Part shown: positions 11,187 to 19,622 of the stretch, one piece after another
Layout of the letters: each line of letters starts with the position of its first letter
Position numbering within the stretch: the stretch's first letter is position 1
Assembly (NCBI GenBank): GCA_029934085.1
Contig: JAOZMY010000015.1
Span: 1-34,403 of the forward strand
Reading direction: 5' to 3'
Source of the DNA: a bacterium
Lineage (GTDB): Bacteria > Desulfobacterota > S145-22
Length of the DNA: 34,403 nucleotides
Translations under genes and position numbers: made by a program
Notes under the pieces: generated by a model
Database searches by the model: none
Told to the model about the DNA's origin: nothing
What the model saw: only the letters and a program-made list of their open reading frames with translations

Positions 11187-12359
11187 ATGATAGATTTTGA
11201 GGAAGAAAAAGGCTTTTCAGCAAAGGTCAAGATCATCGGCATCGGGGGGGGCGGGTGTAACGCCATCGACAATATGATCGAAGCCAAGCTCAAAGGCGTC
11301 GATTTTATTGCCGCGAACACCGACGCCCAGGCGCTAAGCGCTTCGAAGGCCCCCGTCAAGATCCAGCTCGGGGCAAAGCTGACCAAGGGATTAGGGGCTG
11401 GAGCCAATCCCAAGGTGGGTGAAGAGGCCGCCCTCGAAGACGTGGACAGCATCAAGAGCGCCCTCATGGGAGCAGACATGGTCTTCGTAACCGCCGGCAT
11501 GGGGGGCGGAACAGGGACAGGCGGCGCCCCCATCATCGCGAAGATCGCCAAGGAAATCGGGGCGCTGACCGTGGCCATCGTGACCAAACCCTTCGAGTTC
11601 GAGGGACGGCGGCGCATGGAACAGGCGGAAACGGGTATCAGCCTCCTCAAGAGGATCGCCGACACCCTGATCACCATCCCTAACCAACGCCTTCTTTCGG
11701 TGACAGGAAAGAACATCTCTTTCATGGATGCCTTCAAGGTCGCCGACGATATTCTCCTGCAGGCCGCCAAGGGGATCTCCGACCTCATTCTCGTTAGGGG
11801 TCTCATCAATCTCGACTTCGCCGACGTCCGCACCATCATGTCCGAGATGGGAATGGCCCTCATGGGGACAGGGATCGCCTCCGGAGAAAACAGGGCCAGC
11901 AACGCGGCGCAGATGGCGATCTCCAACCCACTCCTCGAAGACCTGACCATCGACGGGGCTAAGGGAATCCTCATCAATATCTCCGGGAATCGTTCCATGA
12001 CCCTGAACGAGATCCACGAGGCCTCCTCACTCATACGTGAAGCCGCCCACGAAGACGCCAATATCATCTTTGGCGCCGTGGTGGACGAGTCCCTTGGGGA
12101 AAGTGTCCGCGTTACCGTAATTGCCACAGGTTTTGGTAAAGAAGACAGCATGATGACGCCCCAGTTTGCTGAGAACATCATGCCTTTCAATCAGAGGCTG
12201 ACCGGAAACTCAGGGGAGGAAGAAGATAGAAAAGTGGTCTTCAAATCCAGGAAGCTTCCTGAATTTGACGATATTACATACACCAAGGTTGGTGTCATCG
12301 ACGATCTGAATCACGACGAATACGATGTCCCAGCCTTTTTGAGAAAGCAGGCCGACTAA
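11187..12359 (+). CDS. ftsZ: cell division protein FtsZ
   Basis: IGIGGGGCNAIDNM, GMGGGTGTGGAP tubulin signature, C-terminal peptide VPAFLRKQAD; AAGGAGG upstream. Confidence 0.98.
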   Translation: MIDFEEEKGFSAKVKIIGIGGGGCNAIDNMIEAKLKGVDFIAANTDAQALSASKAPVKIQLGAKLTKGLGAGANPKVGEEAALEDVDSIKSALMGADMVFVTAGMGGGTGTGGAPIIAKIAKEIGALTVAIVTKPFEFEGRRRMEQAETGISLLKRIADTLITIPNQRLLSVTGKNISFMDAFKVADDILLQAAKGISDLILVRGLINLDFADVRTIMSEMGMALMGTGIASGENRASNAAQMAISNPLLEDLTIDGAKGILINISGNRSMTLNEIHEASSLIREAAHEDANIIFGAVVDESLGESVRVTVIATGFGKEDSMMTPQFAENIMPFNQRLTGNSGEEEDRKVVFKSRKLPEFDDITYTKVGVIDDLNHDEYDVPAFLRKQAD

Positions 12360-12364
12360 GGTGT

Positions 12365-14014
12365 ATGCGTTCGAAAGGGAGACAGTGGAGAGACAAGGTT
12401 GCCATCGCATTGATCTATCCCAATCAACCCTCCGTTGGGATGGCCAATCTCGGGTTTCAGACCCTATACCAGCGTCTCAACCAAAGAAGGGACGTGGTAT
12501 GTGAACGGGTCTTTTTAGAGATCCCTGAGCACGGAGAAATGCGGGGTTCCCCTCCTCCCCGTTCCCTCCCCAGAAGCCGGGAATCAAAAAGCCCTTTAAA
12601 TGCCTTTGACATCCTTGCCTTCTCCATCCCTTTCGAAAACGACTACATCAATATCCTCAGCCTCCTTTCTCTTTCACACATTCCCCTCGAGACCCAAGAC
12701 CGGGGGCCGGACTTTCCCCTGGTTATTGCGGGAGGGATGACTACCTTTATCAATCCCGAACCCATCTCCCCCTTTATCGACGCCTTCCTCATTGGCGAAG
12801 GCGAAACCCTCCTGGAAAATTTCCTGGATGCGTACCTTAAAAATCGGCCAACGATAGAGCAAAAAGACCTCACTCCCCTTCTCGAAATCCCCGGTGTCTA
12901 TGTTCCCAGCCTTTATGAAGTCGCCTACACCCCCGATGGCCTGATCTCCGAACGCAAAGCCTCACCACCGGCCCCGAGCACCATTCAAAAACAGGTGGAA
13001 AAGGATATCGACCGTTTTGTCACCTTCTACACCTTTCCCAAAGAAGCCAGTGAATTCTCCGACATGGCCATCATTGAGGTCAATCGGGGCTGCCCCCGAG
13101 GATGCCGCTTCTGCGCCGCCGGTTACCTCTGCCTTCCGTTCAGAAACCGTTCCATGGAAAACCTACTGAGTTTCCTGAAGGAAAACCGCCCCCGAGAGAA
13201 GACTATCGGCCTGCTGGGAACGGGGGTGTCCGACTATCCCGACCTTGTGCCATTGAGCAGGGAGATTCTTTCCCTCGGCTACCGCATCTCCTTCTCTTCA
13301 CTTCGGATCGACCGGATTACCGACGAGCTGGCAGAAATCCTAAAGAAGGGGGGACAAAAAACCGTGACCCTCGCCCCTGAGGCAGGCTCGCAGAGGCTCA
13401 GGGACCTCATCCGCAAGGATATCACCGAAGAGGAGATCCTCCGGGCGGTGGATGCCCTGATCCGACAGGATATTCTGAACCTCAAACTTTACTTCATGAT
13501 CGGGTTGCCTGGCGAAACCATGGAGGATATCCACGCCATCCTTTCCCTCATCAGGAAAATCCGACACACGGTCCTCAGTCACCGATACACGACTAAACGG
13601 CTCGGGAGGATTACGCTTACCATCAGCCCCTATGTCCCCAAGCCGGCCACCCCCTTTCAGTGGTTTCCACTCCTAACACTCACTGGAATCAAGAAGCGCC
13701 TCGCGTGGCTGAAGAAAACCCTCTCAAAAGAGCCGAATGTGCACGTCATCGCTGATCTCCCAAAGTGGACATACGTTCAGGCGGTGCTCTCCCGGGGGGA
13801 TCGAAGGATCGCATCCCTGCTTAAACGGGTCCACGAAAATCAAGGAAACTGGCCCCGCAGTTTCAAGGAATCCCCCATCAACCCGGACTTCTTTGCCTAC
13901 CGCTCCCTCGACACCGACGAAACCCTTCCCTGGGATTTCATCGATACCGGCATCTCTAAATCCCGGCTTCTCAAGGAATACCTTCAGGCCCGCCAGCAAA
14001 TAGCCTCTTTTTGA
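12365..14014 (+). CDS. B12-binding-type radical SAM protein (YgiQ/TIGR03960-like architecture)
   Basis: CxxxCxxC cluster motif NRGCPRGCRFCAAGYL, ALIYPNQPSVGMANLGFQTLY N-terminal region, IAGGMTTFINPEPISPFIDAFLIGEGE; starts 5 nt after the ftsZ stop. Confidence 0.85.
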   Translation: MRSKGRQWRDKVAIALIYPNQPSVGMANLGFQTLYQRLNQRRDVVCERVFLEIPEHGEMRGSPPPRSLPRSRESKSPLNAFDILAFSIPFENDYINILSLLSLSHIPLETQDRGPDFPLVIAGGMTTFINPEPISPFIDAFLIGEGETLLENFLDAYLKNRPTIEQKDLTPLLEIPGVYVPSLYEVAYTPDGLISERKASPPAPSTIQKQVEKDIDRFVTFYTFPKEASEFSDMAIIEVNRGCPRGCRFCAAGYLCLPFRNRSMENLLSFLKENRPREKTIGLLGTGVSDYPDLVPLSREILSLGYRISFSSLRIDRITDELAEILKKGGQKTVTLAPEAGSQRLRDLIRKDITEEEILRAVDALIRQDILNLKLYFMIGLPGETMEDIHAILSLIRKIRHTVLSHRYTTKRLGRITLTISPYVPKPATPFQWFPLLTLTGIKKRLAWLKKTLSKEPNVHVIADLPKWTYVQAVLSRGDRRIASLLKRVHENQGNWPRSFKESPINPDFFAYRSLDTDETLPWDFIDTGISKSRLLKEYLQARQQIASF

Positions 14015-14058
14015 GACCATCCACCTCTGCTTAATAGGTATTCCTTCCACCTAAGCTC

Positions 14059-14086
14059 TTGACGTTCCCCAAAAAATGATTATCTA
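14059..14086 (+). promoter_or_regulatory. Candidate promoter for hsp20 (TTGACG-16 nt-TATCTA)
   Basis: TTGACG 14059-14064, TATCTA 14081-14086, upstream of hsp20. Confidence 0.45.
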
Positions 14087-14131
14087 TTTCCATGAAAAAA
14101 GAACAAAAAATTATCAAAGGGGGTGTGAAGG

Positions 14132-14575
14132 ATGAGTTGGCTGGTACCATCCAGAACGACAAGAGAAACAGAGAGATCCTTATTCCCGACCCGTTTACTG
14201 GACACGTTGTGGGAACCCTTCAGCTTTGGACTTGAGCCGCTCGTTGGGGAAATGGCACCGGTGGATTTTAAGGAAACGGACGATGAGTATGTATTGAAGG
14301 TTGAGCTACCTGGTCTTGAGAAGGATGATGTCCAGATTTCTCTCGAGCAGAATGTCTTGACCATCCGCGGTGAGAAAAAGGAAGAGGACGTCAAGGAAAA
14401 CGAATCCTTCCACAAGAAGGAAATCCGTTACGGTTGGTTCGAACGTAGCTTCAGCCTTCCTGGAGACATTAATGAAAAGAAGATCGATGCGAAGATGAAA
14501 AACGGTGTCTTGACCATCCGAGTCCCCAAAGAAGAGTCGGCCAAACCGAAAAGGATTCCCATCACCGTCCAGTAA
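14132..14575 (+). CDS. Hsp20/alpha-crystallin family small heat shock protein
   Basis: DFKETDDEYVLKVELPGLEKDDVQISLEQNVLTIRGEKK, ACD C-terminus MKNGVLTIRVPKEE; SD AAAGGGGGTG upstream. Confidence 0.95.
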   Translation: MSWLVPSRTTRETERSLFPTRLLDTLWEPFSFGLEPLVGEMAPVDFKETDDEYVLKVELPGLEKDDVQISLEQNVLTIRGEKKEEDVKENESFHKKEIRYGWFERSFSLPGDINEKKIDAKMKNGVLTIRVPKEESAKPKRIPITVQ

Positions 14576-14597
14576 ACATCACGTCACTCCATTTAGG

Positions 14598-14622
14598 CCG
14601 TCCCGAAAGGGACGGTTTTTTT
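14598..14622 (+). terminator. Rho-independent terminator after hsp20
   Basis: CCGTCCC-GAAA-GGGACGG followed by TTTTTTT. Confidence 0.9.
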
Positions 14623-14683
14623 ATGTCCAAAGTTGAATTTTCAACCTCTTCTGTGGTAATAGTCCAACAAAAGGAGAGTATTC

Positions 14684-15502
14684 ATGAAACTCAAAGATAT
14701 TAAAAGTATCGGTTTTATCGGCGCGGGAAAGATGGCGGAGGGCATCATCAAAGGAATCCTCAAAAGCAACCTTTTCCCTCCCAACAGGATCTTCGCCGCC
14801 GATATTGACACAAAGCGCCTTGAAACTATGAAGACCGAATACCGCATCGAAACCGGCTCCAACTCTGAAATCCTTCAAAAAGGCGATCTGATCTTTCTCG
14901 CCGTGAAACCCCAGCATATCGATGAAGTCTTCCAAGAATTGAAGGGAATTCCATTGGAGAGAAAATGTTTCCTTTCCATTATGGCAGGGGTCACAACCCA
15001 AAGGATTGAAGAGAGGTTAGGAGAAAACGTGCCTGTCATTCGGGTCATGCCCAACATTGCTGCAACCGTCCAGACAGCGGCTTCCGCCTATTGTCTGGGG
15101 CGATGGGCCACGGAGAGAGATGCAGCCATGGCCCAATCCATCCTCGAAACATTTGGGACAGCAACCCAAGTAGAAGAACCCCTGATGGACGCCATAACGG
15201 GGCTCAGCGGCAGCGGCCCCGCCTACGTATATGCTTTCATTGAAGCACTGAGCGACGGGGGTGTGATGATGGGGCTTCCAAGGGACACCGCCCTATCACT
15301 CGCAGCCCAGACCGTTCTTGGAGCAGCCAAGCTGTTGATGGAAACAGAAGAACATCCCGCCGTATTACGTGAAAATGTTACCTCACCTGGCGGGACAACG
15401 ATCCATGGGCTTGAGGCGATGGAGAGACACGGATTCAGAAACGCTGTCATCCAGGCGGTGATCCGCGCGACGGAACGTTCCAAGGAACTTGGAAGCAAGT
15501 AA
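14684..15502 (+). CDS. proC: pyrroline-5-carboxylate reductase
   Basis: IGFIGAGKMAEGIIKGIL, VIRVMPNIAATVQTAASAY, GLSGSGPAYVYAFIEALSDGGVMMGLPRDTA, TSPGGTTIHGL. Confidence 0.96.
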   Translation: MKLKDIKSIGFIGAGKMAEGIIKGILKSNLFPPNRIFAADIDTKRLETMKTEYRIETGSNSEILQKGDLIFLAVKPQHIDEVFQELKGIPLERKCFLSIMAGVTTQRIEERLGENVPVIRVMPNIAATVQTAASAYCLGRWATERDAAMAQSILETFGTATQVEEPLMDAITGLSGSGPAYVYAFIEALSDGGVMMGLPRDTALSLAAQTVLGAAKLLMETEEHPAVLRENVTSPGGTTIHGLEAMERHGFRNAVIQAVIRATERSKELGSK

Positions 15503-15520
15503 CCCTTCAAAAATCCATAA

Positions 15521-15554
15521 AAAAGGCCCGCGGAATCAATTCCGCGGGCCTTTT
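15521..15554. terminator. Bidirectional terminator between convergent proC (+) and the beta-barrel gene (-)
   Basis: AAAA-GGCCCGCGGAA-TCAA-TTCCGCGGGCC-TTTT, perfect 11-bp stem with A and T tracts on either side. Confidence 0.93.
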
Positions 15555-15574
15555 CTTTTCCAGCGTTTCAGCCG

Positions 15575-17761
15575 TTAAAAGGTGTAGTTTAATCCCACGT
15601 TGATGATCCAGAGTTCACCATCCGCGTCATAGAGATAGGGCTCATCATCGGTGTATTTCCGGTAGGTTACCACACCGGCTAATTCGAGGGCCTTATAGAG
15701 CTTCACATTACAGCCCAGCGAGCACTCGAAACGGCTCTGATCCAGATCGGAGTAGTCTGGATACCCCGAGAAATCCATATCAAACGCGGCATCCATGGAA
15801 GGAGATGGATCGTTGAAGGTCGTGTAACCCGCCGGAGGTGCCGACATATGGACACTATCGAAATCCGCATCAGATTTCGTGTATGAAGCATCGAGATTCA
15901 AACTCACCCGATTTGTGGGGGTAAACAGGGCAGAGGCATACAGAACATGGTTTTTGATCTCGTAGTCATTGTCACTATACACAGAGCCAACCTGGCTCGT
16001 GAATGAATGGCCCGCTCACCCACCAAACAAATCAGTGCATATCTGACCGCCGTAACGCTCATACTGATAGTTGTACCCCAACGAAAAGCTCAACTTTTTC
16101 ATGGGCATGAACCAGAAATTGATCCCCGCCATGTAACGATCCGAATCCCAATCGCTGTGATCGTTGTCCTGCCTTTCATACTGGAACAACCCGTTGATCG
16201 ACATGGAAGTCTTAGGCATATAAGTCGCTGAAAGCTTAATCTCGTGCACACTTTCCGGTGAAACCGAACCATCATGCATTCTATTTTCTCTGTTGAAAAT
16301 CTGATAGTACGGCGTCGCAGAATGGAGATTTTCAACTTCTTGGCAGCATCCACCCACGTTCGAGAAGGGATCATCTATGTTTTTATAGGTATATCCGACA
16401 CGATATTTCCATTTCCTGTCAGGCCTACCATTGACCGCTACCTTGAAGGTATGAGTCGTGGTTTCCGTATCTCCAGATCTCGTCACTTCAAACGTATCGC
16501 GATCGATATTGTCGTACTCGTATCCCAAACGAATTGTGGTACAACGGTTCAAACGGTATGCGGCATCCAGATTCCCCGTGATTTCCTCGCGATCTATCGC
16601 CGACTCTCTCGTGAAACTGAAATTATCCGTTACGTGGTACGAAGGGTCCGTCGGAACAAAATGATTCTCAATTGGAACGTAAGCGTTGTCGCTATTGATA
16701 TCGATGTAACGGAACCGACCCGACAAGGTCAGCCTTCGCTTCATGAAATCCTTCGTGAGCCGAAGGTTGTAAACGTGCTGATCCACGTCCAGATCGTTGT
16801 AGTCATTCTCCATAGTCGTGCAAACGAAGGATCCATACGCGGTAGTCTCTGCTGGAAGATCAGCTCTTGCTTTGATCGTATGCATTTTTTTGCTCGAATC
16901 AGGAATCAGGTTCCGGATACTATCCACACCGTGCATGTTTAATCTCCCGGCAAACAACGCTGTTTTCCCAGCTGAGGGAGTCTTTACATCATCATAATAG
17001 ATGTTCTGTGTGCTTGCATCGTTGCTGAAATCACGATCCAAATAGGTATAATCAACCGTAACCACACCAAGCTTCAAAGTCGCACCAACCGTGAGGTCAT
17101 TGGTGGTTTGATCGATCCGGTTCCCATACCCAACAATATGGCAGGGAGTACATTTACCTGTCATAAGGGTTCCCTGCCTCCATCCATGCCGGATTTCATT
17201 TCTCCATCCCCCATGAAATGTCAAGGCGGGAAAAGAGGGCACCGTCACCTTGGCTTTCATCTCGGAATGCTGGCGATAGATTTGATAATTCTTACCAGGC
17301 TGCTGATCCGTGTATTTCCATTTCTGGGCTCCTTCTAATGATCCATGTTTGTCCCAGAAGGGATTGACCACCATTTTCCCATTCAACTCATCTTGAAAAA
17401 GGGGATCGTGACGGGTGCGATGGATAAATTTATTGTAATCCATCTTGAACCTGAAAACCCGGTTAATGTCCAGGTTCACGTTCCCCGCATTGTCGTCTTG
17501 CGTGGTGTAACGCGCATTCAAGTCTATGAAGCTTTTTCCGAACGACCCGGTGTAACCGAACAACCCTGTCGCGCTTCCACCGGTATCGTCATACTCGGCC
17601 ACATTGGTTTTCGTATCATCCGTGCTGGTTGTGTAATATCCAGCGCCCACTTTCAGCCGGTAGGCCTTCTCCGCCTTTTTCTCTTCGGCAAAGGCCACAC
17701 CCAGGGAAGTGACGCAGATAAATACAGCGGCAACCAGCAGGATCAGGGTTGAACGTCTCAT
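15575..17761 (-). CDS. MtrB/PioB-like outer-membrane beta-barrel with in-frame UGA; candidate selenoprotein of 728 residues including Sec (otherwise an interrupted gene)
   Basis: ORF-track pieces 16016..17815 and 15575..15982 lie in the same frame, separated only by TGA (16016-16018) plus 11 sense codons. Start refined to ATG 17761 (MRRSTLILLVAAVFICVTSLGVAFAEE signal peptide, AAGGAGGAGACTC SD). Repeated amphipathic strands; C-terminal ...WIINVGLNYTF ends in Phe as in many OMPs; adjacent to a decaheme cytochrome gene. Confidence 0.8.
15980..16001 (-). promoter_or_regulatory. Candidate bacterial SECIS hairpin downstream of the in-frame UGA
   Basis: mRNA CAC-GAGCC-[AGGUU]-GGCUC-U-GUG: 5-bp apical stem, one U bulge, 3 more bp; loop begins 22 nt after the UGA and contains GGU. 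Confidence 0.55.
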
Positions 17762-17836
17762 GAGTCTCCTCCTTCTCACTGGTGATTGTTTCCTTTTTTC
17801 ATGTGTACTTGACACGATTTTCCTCCGCTTGTGTAT

Positions 17837-18832
17837 TTACCGCGTTAAAGACTTTCCCTGTCCCGGCGTTGACAACGATGGCAGATCCGAGCCATGAATC
17901 TGGCTGTGGCACTGGGTGCATCGTGTTCCCATAACCATCTTCACGCTGTGTCGCTCGGGAGAAACTTTATTCAAGCCTGTCCCCGGCTGTTTTGTCGTGA
18001 AAACAGAGTGGAAATGGAGATGGTGACACTGGAGGCACAGGAACGGTTCGTTCTGTTTCAGCAAGTTATCCGCGACGGTCCCGTGGGGATCGTGGCAGAT
18101 CGTGCAGTCTTCTACCACCGGCGCGTGCTCAAAGGTAAAAGGACCCTGTTTGTCCGCATGGCATTTCCAGCAAAGATCGTTGATCCGCTCTTCCGTCTTC
18201 AAGTTGTGCAAGCTGCTCCCATGGTTTTCATGGCAGTCTGAGCACTTCATCTTTCCTTCACGTACCGGATGGTGAGAGGGATAACTCTCTTTCGCTCGAA
18301 TATCCGCGTGGCACTGATAACAGAGTTCAGGCTCCGCCATCTTCAGCGTTCCCTTGGCCGGATCCTGGTGAACTTTGTGACAATCAACACAGGTCACGTC
18401 ATTGAGGGCATGCTCGTTGCCGCGCCAGTCCATCGTTGCATCGTCGGTATGGCACTGCAGACAGATGGCCGAGGCCTCGCCGGGCGTAATGGCCCCTTCG
18501 TCGCCCACATTGGTGAAGCGGATGATTTTGGAAGTGTCTCCATCATTTTCAATATGGACACTCCCCGGACCGTGACAGGATTCACACCCCGCCTTTCCCC
18601 TCACCTCATAGTCGGCGATCCTGCCATGAATGGTCCCCCTGAAGGACTTAACCTCATCCTCATGACAGTCGGCACAGGAATCGCTTCCCTCATACGTTGC
18701 ACCTTTGATTGCCACAGGCATCTTAATCATCGCCTTGCTCTTCCCCTTTGTAGAGGCGCAAGTCCCCATGACCATCGCCACCGATACAATCAGGGCAAGC
18801 ATCATGAGGGTCTGAATCGTACTTCGCTTCAT
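17837..18832 (-). CDS. DmsE/MtrA-like decaheme c-type cytochrome
   Basis: Ten CxxCH motifs: CADCH, CESCH, CLQCH, CVDCH, CYQCH, CSDCH, CWKCH, CTICH, CLQCH, CTQCH; N-terminal hydrophobic export signal; next to an MtrB-like barrel gene. Confidence 0.93.
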   Translation of the reverse strand: MKRSTIQTLMMLALIVSVAMVMGTCASTKGKSKAMIKMPVAIKGATYEGSDSCADCHEDEVKSFRGTIHGRIADYEVRGKAGCESCHGPGSVHIENDGDTSKIIRFTNVGDEGAITPGEASAICLQCHTDDATMDWRGNEHALNDVTCVDCHKVHQDPAKGTLKMAEPELCYQCHADIRAKESYPSHHPVREGKMKCSDCHENHGSSLHNLKTEERINDLCWKCHADKQGPFTFEHAPVVEDCTICHDPHGTVADNLLKQNEPFLCLQCHHLHFHSVFTTKQPGTGLNKVSPERHSVKMVMGTRCTQCHSQIHGSDLPSLSTPGQGKSLTR

Positions 18833-19272
18833 TGAGTTCCTCCTTCATTTCGCAATGACTAACACCTACTTTGAAATCCTGTAGCAACTACCTTCAAACT
18901 TCTACAAATTAATAAATTAGATTTCCCGTTCACCCCCTTTCTTTTTTCCAGATTTCCCGCCTTTATGGGCACGAAAACCACTTCTCTCACAAAGACAGGA
19001 TATTAAACGAATGCCAAAAATCATTTGAACCAGATTTGTCAATCATTATAGTAAAATTTTTCACAAAAGCAAGTAATTTAATCAAATTATCCGATAAAAT
19101 TTCAATTTTAGATAGATGTTATCAATATAATAAATCGTTATGTTTACTGATATTGAAAGCGATCTTCCGTTCCCGGCTCTCTAATTCCCAGTATGTGTTT
19201 CGAAAGGGGGACTTGACAAAACACCAATTCTATAATAGAGGATAGCGCACCAACAAAAAAGGAGGGAATACG

Positions 19273-19542
19273 GTGGCAAATCATCCATCAGCTTGGAAGC
19301 GCATTCGTCAAAACGAAAAGCGCAGGCTTAGAAATAAATTTTACCGGACTCGCATGAAGACTTTTATCAAGAGGGTTCGTGAGGCGGTCAATGAAAAGGA
19401 CACGGAGCAGGCTGCGGTGCGCTTGCAGGAAGCCTCGCAAATCATCGCGAAAACCGCTTCAAAGGGGGTCATCCATAAGAGAACAGCCGCGAGAAAGATA
19501 TCACGTTTGACCCGTCAGGTTAATGCCTTAAGGGCCTCTTAA
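19273..19542 (+). CDS. rpsT: 30S ribosomal protein S20
   Basis: MANHPSAWKRIRQNEKRRLRNKFYRTRMKTFIKRVREAV...KGVIHKRTAARKISRLTRQVNAL; AAGGAGG upstream; GTG start. Confidence 0.97.
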   Translation: MANHPSAWKRIRQNEKRRLRNKFYRTRMKTFIKRVREAVNEKDTEQAAVRLQEASQIIAKTASKGVIHKRTAARKISRLTRQVNALRAS

Positions 19543-19565
19543 AAAATCTGTCCTGGAAGCATTAA

Positions 19566-19605
19566 AGCGCAATGGATCCAAACTCCATTGCGCTTGCTAT
19601 TTTTA
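19566..19605. terminator. Terminator between convergent rpsT and aroK
   Basis: AGCGCAATGGA-TCCAAAC-TCCATTGCGCT, then TGCTATTTTTA. Confidence 0.8.
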
Positions 19606-19622
19606 CTCCCATATTTGCAAGT

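Noticed and set aside
15575-15982. 135-aa ORF as an independent gene
   Set aside because: Starts with GTG without a convincing SD, has no signal peptide, and is the in-frame C-terminal part of the upstream barrel; treated as one gene with a UGA.
16274-16942. 222-aa + ORF antisense to the porin
   Set aside because: Opposite the well-supported beta-barrel gene; no recognisable domain.
19036-19245. 69-aa + ORF in the AT-rich intergenic region
   Set aside because: No SD, overlaps putative promoter elements of rpsT, low-complexity translation.
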